Shown: positions 9,101 to 18,956, counted from the stretch's first letter. The stretch is 64,000 bases of DNA from Alishewanella tabrizica (GCF_014652375.1 NZ_BMYR01000003.1:248001-312000), one strand, 5' to 3'. Notes: generated by a model not told the origin, from the letters alone. Translations and numbers: made by a program.

Positions 9101-9430
9101 ATGTTTGATTCATCCTTTCGTCAACAAGCTGCTGCTTGGCAGCAGCAGTTTAGAATGCGGCAGCAGGGTAGTGTGCTGCAGCGGCTACTCGCTTGGTTAT
9201 TGCTAGGGGTAATCTTGTTGATTGGTGCTTTTTTCTTGTTGTTTGCGCTGGTGCTGAGCTGGGTATTAATTCCAATTATACTGTATCGGCATCGTCGTCG
9301 TATGCGCCAATTCCGCCAATTCCGCCAGCACGCAGCACATGCACAATCACATGCTTCTGCGCGCTCAGACCAGCTTGGTGCTATAATTGAAGGTGAAGTG
9401 CTGCACAAAGAAGAACATGAACGTCGTTAG
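9101..9430 (+). CDS. Small membrane protein of unknown function
   Basis: A 109-residue protein. The N-terminal 30 residues are rich in glutamine and arginine, then one long hydrophobic stretch (about residues 30-65, perhaps two helices) is followed by a basic, arginine-rich and histidine-rich tail. I do not recognise a family. The ATG at 9101 has TGAGG upstream; the frame is open back to 9011, but that extension is cysteine-rich and has no ribosome site. It lies downstream of the NatAB-like genes on the same strand but 155 bp away, so it may be separately transcribed. Confidence 0.6.
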   Translation: MFDSSFRQQAAAWQQQFRMRQQGSVLQRLLAWLLLGVILLIGAFFLLFALVLSWVLIPIILYRHRRRMRQFRQFRQHAAHAQSHASARSDQLGAIIEGEVLHKEEHERR

Positions 9431-9486
9431 TGTTGTTTCTACAACCAACGCTGAAAATCATGTTCATGGTATAGCTGGTTATCGCC

Positions 9487-9957
9487 TCAAGTAGGCTTGA
9501 ATGCCAGCTTTGCTTTTATAAAATCACTGTGCTTAATAAATAACAAGTCTGCCACATTGCGCAGCATGGCCTCTTCGTTGGGATCAACTTGCCCGTCTGC
9601 ATAGGCTACCTGCCATAATTGCTCGAGCAGCGCGATACGCTGTTGTTCTGTTAACATCTTCAATTTACTGGTATAGGCGTGCAAACAGGTTGCATCTGCA
9701 GCTTGAGTGGCCGCCGCGTTAAACACTATCTCAGCGTCGGTAGGGGACAATTGATACTCTTTCAACAAGTAATTTAATACCCAATCGTGCTCTTGTTCTG
9801 CAGAATTAAAGTCTGCTTCAGCAAGTTGTAACATTAGCACCACAGCCATAAATTGTGATTCGCTCAGCCCTACTTTACGCCAAGGCAATTCTGTCGCCCC
9901 CGCGCTTGGCCAGTCATTACTGGCTTTTTCTAATAGATTTTTTAAAAAATTAAACAT
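9487..9957 (-). CDS. TerB-like protein
   Basis: A 156-residue all-helical acidic protein that fits the TerB superfamily: two repeated helical halves with acidic metal-binding positions (AEADFNSAEQEHD and AYADGQVDPNEEAML). TerB domains are linked to tellurite resistance and to membrane-bound stress complexes, but isolated TerB-like proteins have no assigned role. The ATG at 9957 follows AAGGAGAAACG, a strong ribosome site, which rules out the longer frame to 9987. No other ter gene is present in the window, so tellurite resistance should not be inferred. Confidence 0.82.
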   Translation of the reverse strand: MFNFLKNLLEKASNDWPSAGATELPWRKVGLSESQFMAVVLMLQLAEADFNSAEQEHDWVLNYLLKEYQLSPTDAEIVFNAAATQAADATCLHAYTSKLKMLTEQQRIALLEQLWQVAYADGQVDPNEEAMLRNVADLLFIKHSDFIKAKLAFKPT

Positions 9958-10167
9958 CGTTTCTCCTTGGAACTGATCTACGCACATAGGGTATACGTTA
10001 CTGAACCTCTCTGGTTTTACGCGAAGGTGTGTGTATTGTTGTGAACTTGTTGAACAGCGTGTTTATATCAGCATAGTAAACCCGCAACCGCTTTTTTACC
10101 CCGACTTGAATTTAGTCAGACCTTACCCCACAACAAGAGTTCGCAATGACTGACGTGGAGTAAACGC

Positions 10168-10989
10168 TTGCCACTATTTATATTAACTATACTAGCCACA
10201 CTCTTAATTGGTTTTATTATAGGTAAACCGTATTGGCGGGCATGGCAGCGTAAGCAGCATATGGCAAAACCCTTTCCTGAAGCATGGCGCCGAATTTTAA
10301 AACAGCGGATGCCTTATTTTCGGGTTTTACCAGCCGATTTGCAGCTACAGCTTAAAAAACATATTAACGTATTTATTGCTGAAAAAACCTTTGTAGGATG
10401 TGATGGCTTAGACGTTACCGACGAGATGCGCGTTACCATTGCGGCACAGGCTTGCTTATTATTGCTCAATCGCCCAAATTACTATTATCCCAAGCTACAG
10501 CAAATTTTACTTTACCCTGCGGCGTTTATTGTTAAAAGTCCGCAAGCTGATCCCACAGGGATTGTACATGAGCAACCACGGGTATTATCAGGTGAGTCAT
10601 GGGGGCAGGGCAAAGTCATCTTAAGTTGGGCCGATACTATAGAGGGTGCGGCGCACCCGAATGACGGTCGTAATGTGGTTATTCATGAGTTTGCCCATCA
10701 ATTGGACCAGGAAAAAGGTCAAGCCACTGGTGCGCCATTGTTGGCGCGCCAAGGCGATTATCAGCAGTGGTCGACGACAATGCAAGATGCGTTTTTAGTA
10801 TTACAGCAACAGGCTGCCAAGGGGCAACACAGTTTATTTGATTATTATGGTGCAACCCACCCTGCAGAGTTTTTCGCGGTGATCAGTGAAGTGTTTTTCG
10901 AACAGCCGCACAAACTGGCGCAAATGCATCCGGAGCTTTATCAACTTTTAAGCCGTTTTTACCGGTTAAATCCACTGAGTTGGTCATAA
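10168..10989 (+). CDS. mtfA: MtfA-like zinc-dependent peptidase
   Basis: A 273-residue protein with an N-terminal membrane segment (residues about 1-20) and a gluzincin-type metal site, HEFAH at residues 173-177, followed downstream by a glutamate in PAEFFAVISEVFFE. MtfA of E. coli binds the repressor Mlc (DgsA) and has aminopeptidase activity, thereby adjusting glucose PTS expression. E. coli MtfA is slightly shorter and lacks the membrane anchor; Alteromonadales homologues often carry it. The start is a TTG at 10168 with GTGGAG seven bases upstream. Mlc is not in this window, so the regulatory role is only by homology. Confidence 0.85.
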   Translation: MPLFILTILATLLIGFIIGKPYWRAWQRKQHMAKPFPEAWRRILKQRMPYFRVLPADLQLQLKKHINVFIAEKTFVGCDGLDVTDEMRVTIAAQACLLLLNRPNYYYPKLQQILLYPAAFIVKSPQADPTGIVHEQPRVLSGESWGQGKVILSWADTIEGAAHPNDGRNVVIHEFAHQLDQEKGQATGAPLLARQGDYQQWSTTMQDAFLVLQQQAAKGQHSLFDYYGATHPAEFFAVISEVFFEQPHKLAQMHPELYQLLSRFYRLNPLSWS

Positions 10990-11092
10990 AAGTGATCTAG
11001 CCTGAGGTTTGTTGCATAATTATTTTGTTATCAAGAATTGTTCTTATTTAAATGTTGATACTTATCTATTCTTTATTATTCTAGGATGCGTT

Positions 11093-12181
11093 ATGTCTGG
11101 ATGGAACGCCTATATTTTTTGCAGTACGTTGCTGTTACTCAATGCAGTTTTACTCCCCTTTGCTGCGGCAGAAGATCGTGTGCCCGTGACAGTGAGCATG
11201 CCGCAACAAAAAGGCCTGTCAGAACAATTACAACTAAGTGGAAGTTTAACGGCGCAGCAAAATGCGAATTTATCGAGTCGCACGGCTGGCTTAGTGGCTG
11301 AGATTCTCGTCGATGCTGGCGCGTCGGTGAAACAAGGACAACCGTTATTAACGCTGGATACCGCCTTAGCAACCCATCAATTAGCCCAACAGCGTGCAGC
11401 CCTAAATGCAGCAGAAGTATTAAAGAATGAGCGACAACGTTTAGTCACTGAGGCAGAGCAATTGATCGCGCAGCAGCTGTTTCCGCAAACTGAATTGGCT
11501 TTGCGCCGTGCGGCATTAGCTGAAGCCAATGCCTTGTATCAGCAGGCGCAAGCCAGTGTATTACAACAGCAAGAAGTCGTTGCACGACATACGTTAACGG
11601 CACCCTTTAGCGGTGTAATTGCTCGGCGTAGTACTGATGTGGGGGAATGGGTAGCGCTTGGTACGCCTGTTTTTCAATTAGTCAGCTTAACGCCGCTGCT
11701 ACTTGATGTACAAGTGCCACAAGAATACTACGCAGCGCTGGCGTCGTTACAACGTATTGAGATTACGGCTGACAGTGCGCCGGAGCAAAAATTTACAGGG
11801 CGTTTACTGGCCATGGTGCCGGTAGGTGATAACAACGCGCGCAGCTTTTTGGCGCGGTTAGAAATTAATGATACAGAGTATGCATTGCTACCCGGAACTT
11901 CAGCAAGTGCGCTTTTTTACTTTGAACGTGCAGAACAAAACGTGTTAGTGGTGCCACCCGATGCGTTATTACGTCATCCTGATGGTAATTTTAGCGTGTT
12001 TAGTATTGTTGATGACATAGCGTATAGACACAACGTGACGGTTGGGCGAAGTAGTGAGCAAGGTATTGAGATTTTATCTGGTTTACCCATATCGCAACCT
12101 GTCGTGGTTAGAGGAAATGAGATTTTACGTGAGGGACAAGCCGTCACGATTGTTAACAATGCCACACATTCAGGGAGATAA
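11093..12181 (+). CDS. RND efflux periplasmic adaptor (membrane fusion protein)
   Basis: A 362-residue HlyD/AcrA-type adaptor. A signal peptide (about residues 1-25, ending FAAAED) is followed by a barrel-sandwich domain split in two halves around a helical hairpin: VAEILVDAGASVKQGQPLL before and APFSGVIARRSTDVGEWV after the hairpin at about residues 95-160. The C-terminal part holds the beta-barrel and membrane-proximal domains. It bridges the pump to an outer-membrane channel. The ATG at 11093 has AGGA upstream; the earlier frame to 11009 lacks a ribosome site. Only three bases separate it from the pump gene, so they form an operon. Confidence 0.92.
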   Translation: MSGWNAYIFCSTLLLLNAVLLPFAAAEDRVPVTVSMPQQKGLSEQLQLSGSLTAQQNANLSSRTAGLVAEILVDAGASVKQGQPLLTLDTALATHQLAQQRAALNAAEVLKNERQRLVTEAEQLIAQQLFPQTELALRRAALAEANALYQQAQASVLQQQEVVARHTLTAPFSGVIARRSTDVGEWVALGTPVFQLVSLTPLLLDVQVPQEYYAALASLQRIEITADSAPEQKFTGRLLAMVPVGDNNARSFLARLEINDTEYALLPGTSASALFYFERAEQNVLVVPPDALLRHPDGNFSVFSIVDDIAYRHNVTVGRSSEQGIEILSGLPISQPVVVRGNEILREGQAVTIVNNATHSGR

Positions 12182-12184
12182 CTC

Positions 12185-15100
12185 ATGCTGGAAGCAGGCA
12201 TTCGTCGCGGCACTATTCTTACGGTTACTGTATTAATTATTTGTGTGTTGGGTATTGTGGCAGCGTTGCGCATACCTGTACAAATGATCCCTGATTTAGA
12301 AGTGCGTACGATCAGTGTGGTAACGGGCTGGCCAGGTGCGACCCCGCAAGATGTAGAAAAAGAAATTTTAATTGAACAAGAGCGTTACTTACGCACGCTA
12401 CCTAACTTAAAACGCATGGTATCGCGTGCCAGCACGGGCTCTGCGAATATTGAATTAGAGTTTCCGTTTGGCGTTGATGTAAATGAAGCACTTATTCGAG
12501 TCAGTAATGCATTAAGCCAAGTCTCTTCCTATCCTGAAAACGTTGATCAGCCCCGTTTATTTAGCAGTTCCTTTTCCAATAATGCTTTTATGTATTTTCG
12601 GCTGATGCCGCTTAGTGGCAATCCATTAAATTTGGATATGGACATGTTGCGGGATTATGCCGAGGACTATGTCAGGCCACAAATGGAGCGTGTGCCAGGG
12701 GTATCTGAGGTGGGTGTGAGTGGCGGTGCAGAGCGCCAAATTCAAGTGCTAGTGGATCCTATGCGGTTAGCGCAGCGTGGCATCAGCCTTACTCAAGTGA
12801 GAGACGCCATTCGGGCACGCAATCGCGATAGCTCAGCAGGTGATATTGATAGTGGTAAACGGCGTTATCTACTGCGTATGGTGGGCCGCTTTGATCAATT
12901 AGATGAGCTAGAAGATTTGATTATAAGCCAGCAAGGAGATAATCAGGTTCGCTTAAAAGATGTAGCGACGATCGTGTTAGATCATTTTGAAGTACGCGAG
13001 TTGTCGTATGCTGATGGAGAGCAAACCTTAAGTTTATCGGTGCGGCGTGAACCAGGTTCTAATGTTATTAACATCAAGCAGGGCATGGTTGACATTGTCG
13101 CACAAATCAATCGGGATATGCTAAGCCCGAATGGCTTGCAGTTAATGCTGATCAGTGATGATGTGCGTTATGTTGAAGATTCTATTGCCAACGTGTGGAC
13201 AAACTTAGCGTTGGGCGCCTTGCTGGCTACGTTTGTAATGTACCTATTTTTACGTTCTGGCCGAGCAACGCTTGTTGGCGTTATCGGTGTACCAATTTGT
13301 ACCATTGCAGCGTTTTTAGGATTGTTAGCCTTTGGTCGTACGATAAATGTGATCTCGTTGGCTGGCGTTGCTTTTGCTATTGGTATGACGGTTGATAATA
13401 CTATCGTGGTTTTAGAAAGTATCGAACAAGCTCGTCGTCGTGGCTTAGATCGGATTGAAGGGGCTATTCAAGGCGTGCGAGAAGTATGGCCAGCCGTACT
13501 TGCGTCAACCTTAACGACCGTGCTGGTATTTATGCCCATTTTATTTATTGAGCAAGAAGCCGGTCAGTTATATTCCGATATCGCCATAGCTATTGCCGCC
13601 GCGATTATTGCCTCCATGTTAGTTGCGGTGTTTGTAGTACCTGCAGCAATTGCGCGTTTGGGTTTTGGCAAATCTTCTGTGCCTTCTGGTGATGCGACGG
13701 TGAGGGAAACCACGCGAACAGGGATCACGGGCGTAGTTGAAAAATTAATTAGTCACGCGTCACGTCGTTTTTGGGTGTTAGCCACGACGGTAGTATTAAC
13801 GCTGGGTGCTGCTGGTTATTTATTGCCTCCAGCGGAGTATTTACCTGAAGGGGAAGAACCTAAAGCGTTTTCGTCGATGATTGCACCGCCAGGGTACAAT
13901 TTATCTGAAATGGCCAACATCGCCGCTGAGATAAAAGAATTTCTTACTGCTCAAGTCAATGCGGATCCGAGTTTATTTGATCGTGGGGAAACCACGATGC
14001 CGTCGTTACAATATTATTCACTCAGTGTATCAGTAGGGCGCATTCGGGTACTGAGTGAGCCAACGCGACCGGAAGATATCAGTGCCATGATGGAGGCAAT
14101 GACGACGTTATTTAAACAGTATCCTGGGATGCGCGCGTTTTCGGCCAGAGGATCGATTATCAGTAGTAACGATGGTGGAACGCGCGCCGTGGCGCTAGAT
14201 ATATCTGGGCCCGATTTAGCCAGTTTATATGCTACCGCTGACGCGGCGTATGTGGCTGCTGGACAGTTATTTGATCGGCCACAATTGAGCTCTGAGCCAT
14301 CGTCTTTATCGCTTGATCAGCCTTTGGTGGAGATCCGCCCGAATTGGCAGCGACTGGCAGAGTTAAACTTTACGGCGGCCGACTTTGGTTTTGCGGTATC
14401 CGCACTCAGTGATGGCGCCTTCGTCGATGAGTTTTTTCTAGCGGATGACAAAGTCGATATTTTTCTGTTTAGTCAGGCTGGCGCACAGCAAAGCTTATCG
14501 CAATTGGCACAAACTCCCGTACTAACACCCAGTGGCGCCGTGCTCCCGTTAAGTAGTTTAGCGCGCTTAGAAGAAGTTGCCGACAGTGATACCTTACGCC
14601 GTGTGGATGGACGACGTACCGTTACCCTCTACATTGTGCCACCGCGATCCGTGGCATTAGAAACAGCAGTGGCCAAAGTGCGAGAAGAATTGGTTCCACA
14701 ATTACAGCGAGAGGGCCTTATCGCCAGTAATGTGATGTTAGATATCTCAGGTGCTTCTGATCAGCTCGATGAAACCAAAGCAGCATTAGGGGGGAACTTC
14801 GCTGTAGCCATTGTATTAATTTATTTGTTGTTAGTGGCTATTTTTACTCACTGGGGTTATCCGTTGTTTATTTTAGCCACGGTACCGTTGGGCTTAGCGG
14901 GGGCCTTGGTAGGCTTAGCCACGATCAATGGTGTGAGCAGCTTACTGACCGTAGTGGGCATAGGCGGTTTTCATCAACCGTTTGATATGATTACCATGCT
15001 GGGATTTTTGATCTTGCTTGGCACCGTGGTGAATAACCCGATTTTGATCGTGGATCAAAGTCGGCGCAATTTAGCCTCTCAACAGATAACGGTGCTTGAG

Positions 15101-15334
15101 GCGGTGTTACAAGCCGTTGAAACTCGGCTACGGCCAATTTTAATGTCAACGGCAACCACCATTTTTGGTTTAGCACCTCTGGTGTTGATCCCAGGAGAGG
15201 GGACTGAATTGTATCGCGGGGTTGGTATCATCGTATTGTGTGGTTTGCTGTTCTCAACCTTAATTAGCTTAACGTTTTTGCCCGCGTTGCTGGTAACCGT
15301 TTTGAACTGGAAGCAGCAAATGGCTAAGACTTAA
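12185..15334 (+). CDS. RND efflux pump inner-membrane permease
   Basis: A 1049-residue RND transporter, the usual length of the AcrB/MexB class. It has the duplicated plan of one membrane helix, large periplasmic loop and five further helices, twice over. Helix 4 carries AIGMTVDNTIVVLE, with one aspartate where AcrB has two (DD to DN), a change also seen in other RND subfamilies. Its N-terminus (RRGTILTVTVLIICVLG) is typical. It works with the adaptor just upstream. No outer-membrane factor gene adjoins; the TolC homologue at about 60 kb could serve. Substrate range is unknown. The gene ends tail to tail, overlapping the next gene by four bases. Confidence 0.93.
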   Translation: MLEAGIRRGTILTVTVLIICVLGIVAALRIPVQMIPDLEVRTISVVTGWPGATPQDVEKEILIEQERYLRTLPNLKRMVSRASTGSANIELEFPFGVDVNEALIRVSNALSQVSSYPENVDQPRLFSSSFSNNAFMYFRLMPLSGNPLNLDMDMLRDYAEDYVRPQMERVPGVSEVGVSGGAERQIQVLVDPMRLAQRGISLTQVRDAIRARNRDSSAGDIDSGKRRYLLRMVGRFDQLDELEDLIISQQGDNQVRLKDVATIVLDHFEVRELSYADGEQTLSLSVRREPGSNVINIKQGMVDIVAQINRDMLSPNGLQLMLISDDVRYVEDSIANVWTNLALGALLATFVMYLFLRSGRATLVGVIGVPICTIAAFLGLLAFGRTINVISLAGVAFAIGMTVDNTIVVLESIEQARRRGLDRIEGAIQGVREVWPAVLASTLTTVLVFMPILFIEQEAGQLYSDIAIAIAAAIIASMLVAVFVVPAAIARLGFGKSSVPSGDATVRETTRTGITGVVEKLISHASRRFWVLATTVVLTLGAAGYLLPPAEYLPEGEEPKAFSSMIAPPGYNLSEMANIAAEIKEFLTAQVNADPSLFDRGETTMPSLQYYSLSVSVGRIRVLSEPTRPEDISAMMEAMTTLFKQYPGMRAFSARGSIISSNDGGTRAVALDISGPDLASLYATADAAYVAAGQLFDRPQLSSEPSSLSLDQPLVEIRPNWQRLAELNFTAADFGFAVSALSDGAFVDEFFLADDKVDIFLFSQAGAQQSLSQLAQTPVLTPSGAVLPLSSLARLEEVADSDTLRRVDGRRTVTLYIVPPRSVALETAVAKVREELVPQLQREGLIASNVMLDISGASDQLDETKAALGGNFAVAIVLIYLLLVAIFTHWGYPLFILATVPLGLAGALVGLATINGVSSLLTVVGIGGFHQPFDMITMLGFLILLGTVVNNPILIVDQSRRNLASQQITVLEAVLQAVETRLRPILMSTATTIFGLAPLVLIPGEGTELYRGVGIIVLCGLLFSTLISLTFLPALLVTVLNWKQQMAKT

Positions 15335-15513
15335 TCAGTAAAAAATAACATTTTTAGCAATTGTGCTAATAAAATAATGGCCACCAAAGGCATCAAGAAA
15401 CGGCTATATTTAGCCGTTTCTGCTTGGTCGCGGCTGCCAAATTTTTCAGCCAATTTCACTACGACAAACAGGGCAACAAACAACAAGGCCAGTATCATTA
15501 CTAAATTTTGCAT
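15331..15513 (-). CDS. Small two-helix membrane protein
   Basis: A 60-residue protein with two hydrophobic segments (about residues 2-22 and 40-57) joined by a charged loop (KLAEKFGSRDQAETAKYSR). I do not recognise a family. The ATG at 15513 has GGAG seven bases upstream; a further in-frame ATG at 15525 would leave that ribosome site inside the gene. It overlaps the stop codon of the convergent RND gene by four bases. The clean reading frame, good ribosome site and membrane pattern support it as a real gene. Confidence 0.6.
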   Translation of the reverse strand: MQNLVMILALLFVALFVVVKLAEKFGSRDQAETAKYSRFLMPLVAIILLAQLLKMLFFTD

Positions 15514-15671
15514 AAGGTACTCCATGGGTCCTAGATTGCTAGCATACGCTGTTTAAACATTTGTTTCAAAAACCCTTGTGCTGGCTGTGCGCCAAAATAG
15601 CCGCATGCTATGCTACACACTGTTACTCGCCTAAGATCATTCGCCTGTTATTTTTTAGTAAGGACTATTCA

Positions 15672-16643
15672 ATGTTGCTAGCTGTTGTTGCATTAATTGC
15701 TGGCTTAGTACTGCTTGTTTGGAGTGCTGATCGCTTTGTGGATGGCGCTGCTGCTACGGCAAAATATGCCGGTATGCCGCCATTATTAATTGGTATGTTA
15801 ATTGTTGGTTTTGGTACTTCGGCTCCTGAAATGGTGGTGTCTGCTATGGCGGCTGCTGATGGTAATCCGGCCTTGGCGCTAGGTAATGCTTATGGTTCAA
15901 ATATTACTAACATTGCGCTCATTTTAGGGTTAGTGGCGCTGTTAAGCCCCATTGCGGTGCATTCTCAAGTGCTACGTAAAGAGCTTCCTATTTTAATGTT
16001 AGTGACCCTGTTTGCCGGTTGGTTGCTTTTTGATCATCAATTAAACAGTTTTGATGCGATATGTTTGTTGGGCGTGTTTTTTGTATTAATGGGCTGGTCT
16101 GTTTGGCAAGGCATGCGCAATCCCCAAGATGCATTAGCAACAGAAATGCAGGATGAGCTGGCAGATAGTGGCAAAATGACGCTTAAACAAGCGATTATTT
16201 GGTTGTTAGTCGGTTTAGTGTTATTGATTATCGCCTCACGGATGCTGGTTTATGGTGCTGTTTTTATTGCGCAGAGTTTAGGGGTAAGTGATTTAGTCAT
16301 TGGGTTAACCGTTGTGGCTGTGGGCACATCGTTACCTGAATTAGCCTCCTCATTAATTGCTATTAAAAAAGGTGAGCATGATATTGCCCTAGGAAATGTG
16401 ATTGGTTCTAACCTGTTTAATACGTTAGCGGTAGTCGGTATTGCTGCGGCTATAGAGCCGATGGCGGTAGATGCCGTAGTCTTAACCCGCGATTGGACAT
16501 TAATGGCCATATTAACGGCTGCGGTCTTTGTGATGGGGTATGGCTACAAAAAACAAGGCAGAATTAACCGCCTAGAGGGTGCGATTTTGTTGGCCGTGTT
16601 TATTGGTTATACCGGTTACTTGATTAGCACGGTGATCAGTTAA
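15672..16643 (+). CDS. yrbG: Calcium/sodium antiporter, YrbG-like
   Basis: A 323-residue CaCA-family exchanger with two inverted repeats of five helices. The alpha-repeats are plain: GFGTSAPEMVVSA with GNAYGSNITNIALILG in the first half, and AVGTSLPELASSL with GNVIGSNLFNTLAVVG in the second. Both carry the acidic residue that binds cation. The ATG at 15672 has AAGGAC upstream, and a longer frame to 15561 has cysteine-rich, non-membrane sequence that I reject. In E. coli yrbG lies beside genes for lipopolysaccharide transport, but here it sits four bases upstream of the FAN1-like nuclease fusion and probably shares its transcript. Confidence 0.9.
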   Translation: MLLAVVALIAGLVLLVWSADRFVDGAAATAKYAGMPPLLIGMLIVGFGTSAPEMVVSAMAAADGNPALALGNAYGSNITNIALILGLVALLSPIAVHSQVLRKELPILMLVTLFAGWLLFDHQLNSFDAICLLGVFFVLMGWSVWQGMRNPQDALATEMQDELADSGKMTLKQAIIWLLVGLVLLIIASRMLVYGAVFIAQSLGVSDLVIGLTVVAVGTSLPELASSLIAIKKGEHDIALGNVIGSNLFNTLAVVGIAAAIEPMAVDAVVLTRDWTLMAILTAAVFVMGYGYKKQGRINRLEGAILLAVFIGYTGYLISTVIS

Positions 16644-16647
16644 CCCT

Positions 16648-18891
16648 ATGTCGGTTAGACCAGAGCTGGATACCCGTTACTATCTGCAGCACTTTCAAGA
16701 GCTGCTGCAGTTTGTAAAAACGCATTATGGTGCTTGTCTAACCCCGCTTGCCAACACCTGGCTAGATGACTTTGCGCAACTAAGTATGCCTGCGCAGCAA
16801 TTGCTGGTAAGGATGCTGAATCGTAAAGGTCGGGTGTTTGCCGACAGCGAGCTGTCTTACACCGAAATTGGCCCGGTAGCGCCACTATTGGCAGAGCTGC
16901 AACATACTGGCTTTATTGCCGCCGTCACTGAGGATGTCCTAACCGATTTTTGGCTGCGACTCACCAAAGATACGCTATGGCAGTTGCTTGACCTGGCGCA
17001 GCCGCAACTGGCATCTCCCCTTGAGGTAAAAAAAAGCCACACTAAGCCGGTACTGCTGCGTGCAGCCTTAGCGCTGCCGATCGATTGGCTACCTTTGATT
17101 GCGCAGTTGCCACAGCAGTATGTAGTGCTGCAACGCTTAGACGCAATTAATTATCTGTATTTTCTTTATTTTGGGCGGGTAGAGCCTAATCTTTCGCTCT
17201 TTACCCTGCGCGATTTGGGTATTCGACAAACGGGCCAGTTTAAGCAACAATTTAGTCCGCGCTTTACCGATTTGGCAGAGGCCGAATTAGCTTTTCAATT
17301 AGCGCAAGCCAAGCTGGCGCTGGCCGATTTAAGCAAACAGCTAAAACACGAGACAACAGAGGCTGAGCCGCTGTTACGTAGCTGGCTGGACAAGGTGCAA
17401 CAGTGGCCGAATACCCATATTCCAGCGTTAACCCTAAAACGCAGCGAGCGCTGTTATCAGTTGGGTAAACTGGCTGAGCAGCAAAAGTTGCTGTCGTTAG
17501 CTGTGGCTTTTTATCAACAAAGTAACGGCTTTCCGGCCAGCGAACGCTTGGTGCGCTTGTACTGGCAACAGGGCGATAAAACACAGTGCCAACAGCTACT
17601 GCAAAGGCTATTAGACGATCCCAGCTGTGATGAAGAATGGTTATTTGCTGACGATTTTTATCAGCGGAAATGTCATGTATGTAACAGCAGCCAGCGCCGC
17701 TCGCAACTCACGCAGTTGCTGCATGCCGCTCCGCAAATTGGTGTAGACGAGCTTTATTTAGGCAAAGCAGAAGCCGGGCTCATCGCGCATTATCAGGCGC
17801 GCGGTTATCGGGCGTTTCATAGCGAAAACAATCTTTGGCTGGCGTTGTTTGGTCTGTGGTTTTGGCATGAACTGTTTGAGCATCAAGAAAGTGCGCTACA
17901 TAACCCCTTTGAACGGCGGCCGCGCAATTTAAGTGCGGGTGGTTTTTATCCGCAATTTCAGGCAACCATCGAGCACAAATTAGCGCAACTGGCTGCGCCA
18001 AATGCCGCAACCATCCTACTGAGTGCGTTAACCGCGCATTATGGCAAAGCCAATAGCCTGTTTTACTGGCATGGCGATCTCGCTGAACAGCTATTACCTT
18101 TGCTGCAATACGCGCCGCGCGGCCATCACAAAAATGCCGAAAACGATGAACAGGGTGAAAGCGCGTTAGCACCAATATTACGCGCGATGGCGCAGGATTT
18201 TAACCGCAATAGTAGCGGTTACCCAGATCTGTTGTTATGCAAAGATAACCAGTTGCAGTTTATCGAAGTTAAAGCGCCCGGCGATAAAATCCAGCGCCAT
18301 CAGTTAGCCCGGTTGTTAGCCCTTAACAACGCTGGCTTTACTGCCCGTATTGAAAAATTGCAGTGGGTAGTCGATCCTAACCGGCTCTATGTCGTGCTGG
18401 ATGTCGAAACCACCGGCGGCAAGGCAGGGACAGACAGAGTGATTGAAATCGGCGCAGTAAAAGTACAGGCAGGCGAGGTGTTAGACACCTTTAGCACCTT
18501 GCTAAACCCTGGCCGTTTTATCCCATCTTTTATTAGCCGCTTAACGGGCATTAGCAATGCTATGGTAGCCGATGCTCCCACCTTTGCTGATATTGCCAGC
18601 AAGCTCGCCGAGTTCTTACAAGGTGCGGTGTTTGTGGCGCATAATGCTAAGTTTGATTACGGTTTTATTCGCGCTGAATTCGCCCGTTGTGAATTGCCGT
18701 TCGATATGCCGCAGCTTTGCACCGTGGTGAATATGCGCCGCTATTATCCGGGATTAGCATCTTATAGCCTGGGTAAGTTATGTGAGGAGTTTGAGATTAA
18801 ACTGAAAAATCATCATCGAGCCCTTGCGGATGCTACCGCCACGGTGGAATTGTTAAAACTGATCAATGCTAAACGACAGAGCCCAGAGTAA
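16648..18891 (+). CDS. FAN1-type VRR-NUC nuclease fused to a DEDDh exonuclease
   Basis: A 747-residue fusion. Residues about 1-560 match bacterial FAN1: an N-terminal winged-helix/SAP-like part (LVRMLNRKGRVF), a helical TPR-like middle, and a C-terminal VRR-NUC domain with catalytic pattern D527 in GYPDLLL and E540-V-K542 in FIEVKAPGDKIQ. FAN1 cuts flap and crosslinked DNA. Residues about 580-740 are a full DnaQ-like 3'-5' exonuclease: D585 and E587 (VLDVETTGG), D670 (HNAKFDYGF), and H723 with D728 (HHRALADAT). Both active sites look intact. The reading frame is continuous with no stop between the domains. The likely role is repair of interstrand crosslinks or processing of DNA ends, by inference. 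It starts four bases after the antiporter gene. Confidence 0.88.
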   Translation: MSVRPELDTRYYLQHFQELLQFVKTHYGACLTPLANTWLDDFAQLSMPAQQLLVRMLNRKGRVFADSELSYTEIGPVAPLLAELQHTGFIAAVTEDVLTDFWLRLTKDTLWQLLDLAQPQLASPLEVKKSHTKPVLLRAALALPIDWLPLIAQLPQQYVVLQRLDAINYLYFLYFGRVEPNLSLFTLRDLGIRQTGQFKQQFSPRFTDLAEAELAFQLAQAKLALADLSKQLKHETTEAEPLLRSWLDKVQQWPNTHIPALTLKRSERCYQLGKLAEQQKLLSLAVAFYQQSNGFPASERLVRLYWQQGDKTQCQQLLQRLLDDPSCDEEWLFADDFYQRKCHVCNSSQRRSQLTQLLHAAPQIGVDELYLGKAEAGLIAHYQARGYRAFHSENNLWLALFGLWFWHELFEHQESALHNPFERRPRNLSAGGFYPQFQATIEHKLAQLAAPNAATILLSALTAHYGKANSLFYWHGDLAEQLLPLLQYAPRGHHKNAENDEQGESALAPILRAMAQDFNRNSSGYPDLLLCKDNQLQFIEVKAPGDKIQRHQLARLLALNNAGFTARIEKLQWVVDPNRLYVVLDVETTGGKAGTDRVIEIGAVKVQAGEVLDTFSTLLNPGRFIPSFISRLTGISNAMVADAPTFADIASKLAEFLQGAVFVAHNAKFDYGFIRAEFARCELPFDMPQLCTVVNMRRYYPGLASYSLGKLCEEFEIKLKNHHRALADATATVELLKLINAKRQSPE

Positions 18892-18956
18892 CCGGTGTTT
18901 TTCTTAGCAGTATGGCTCTCTTGTTAGCCAAACCCCATAGAATTTAAGGCGCGTAA

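Noticed and set aside
9487-9957. Tellurite resistance locus
   Set aside because: Only a lone TerB-like gene is present; no other ter genes, and tpm is 9 kb away in another transcript.
17780-18175. A 131-residue minus-strand frame
   Set aside because: It is antisense to the FAN1-like gene, which has clear domain motifs in the other strand.
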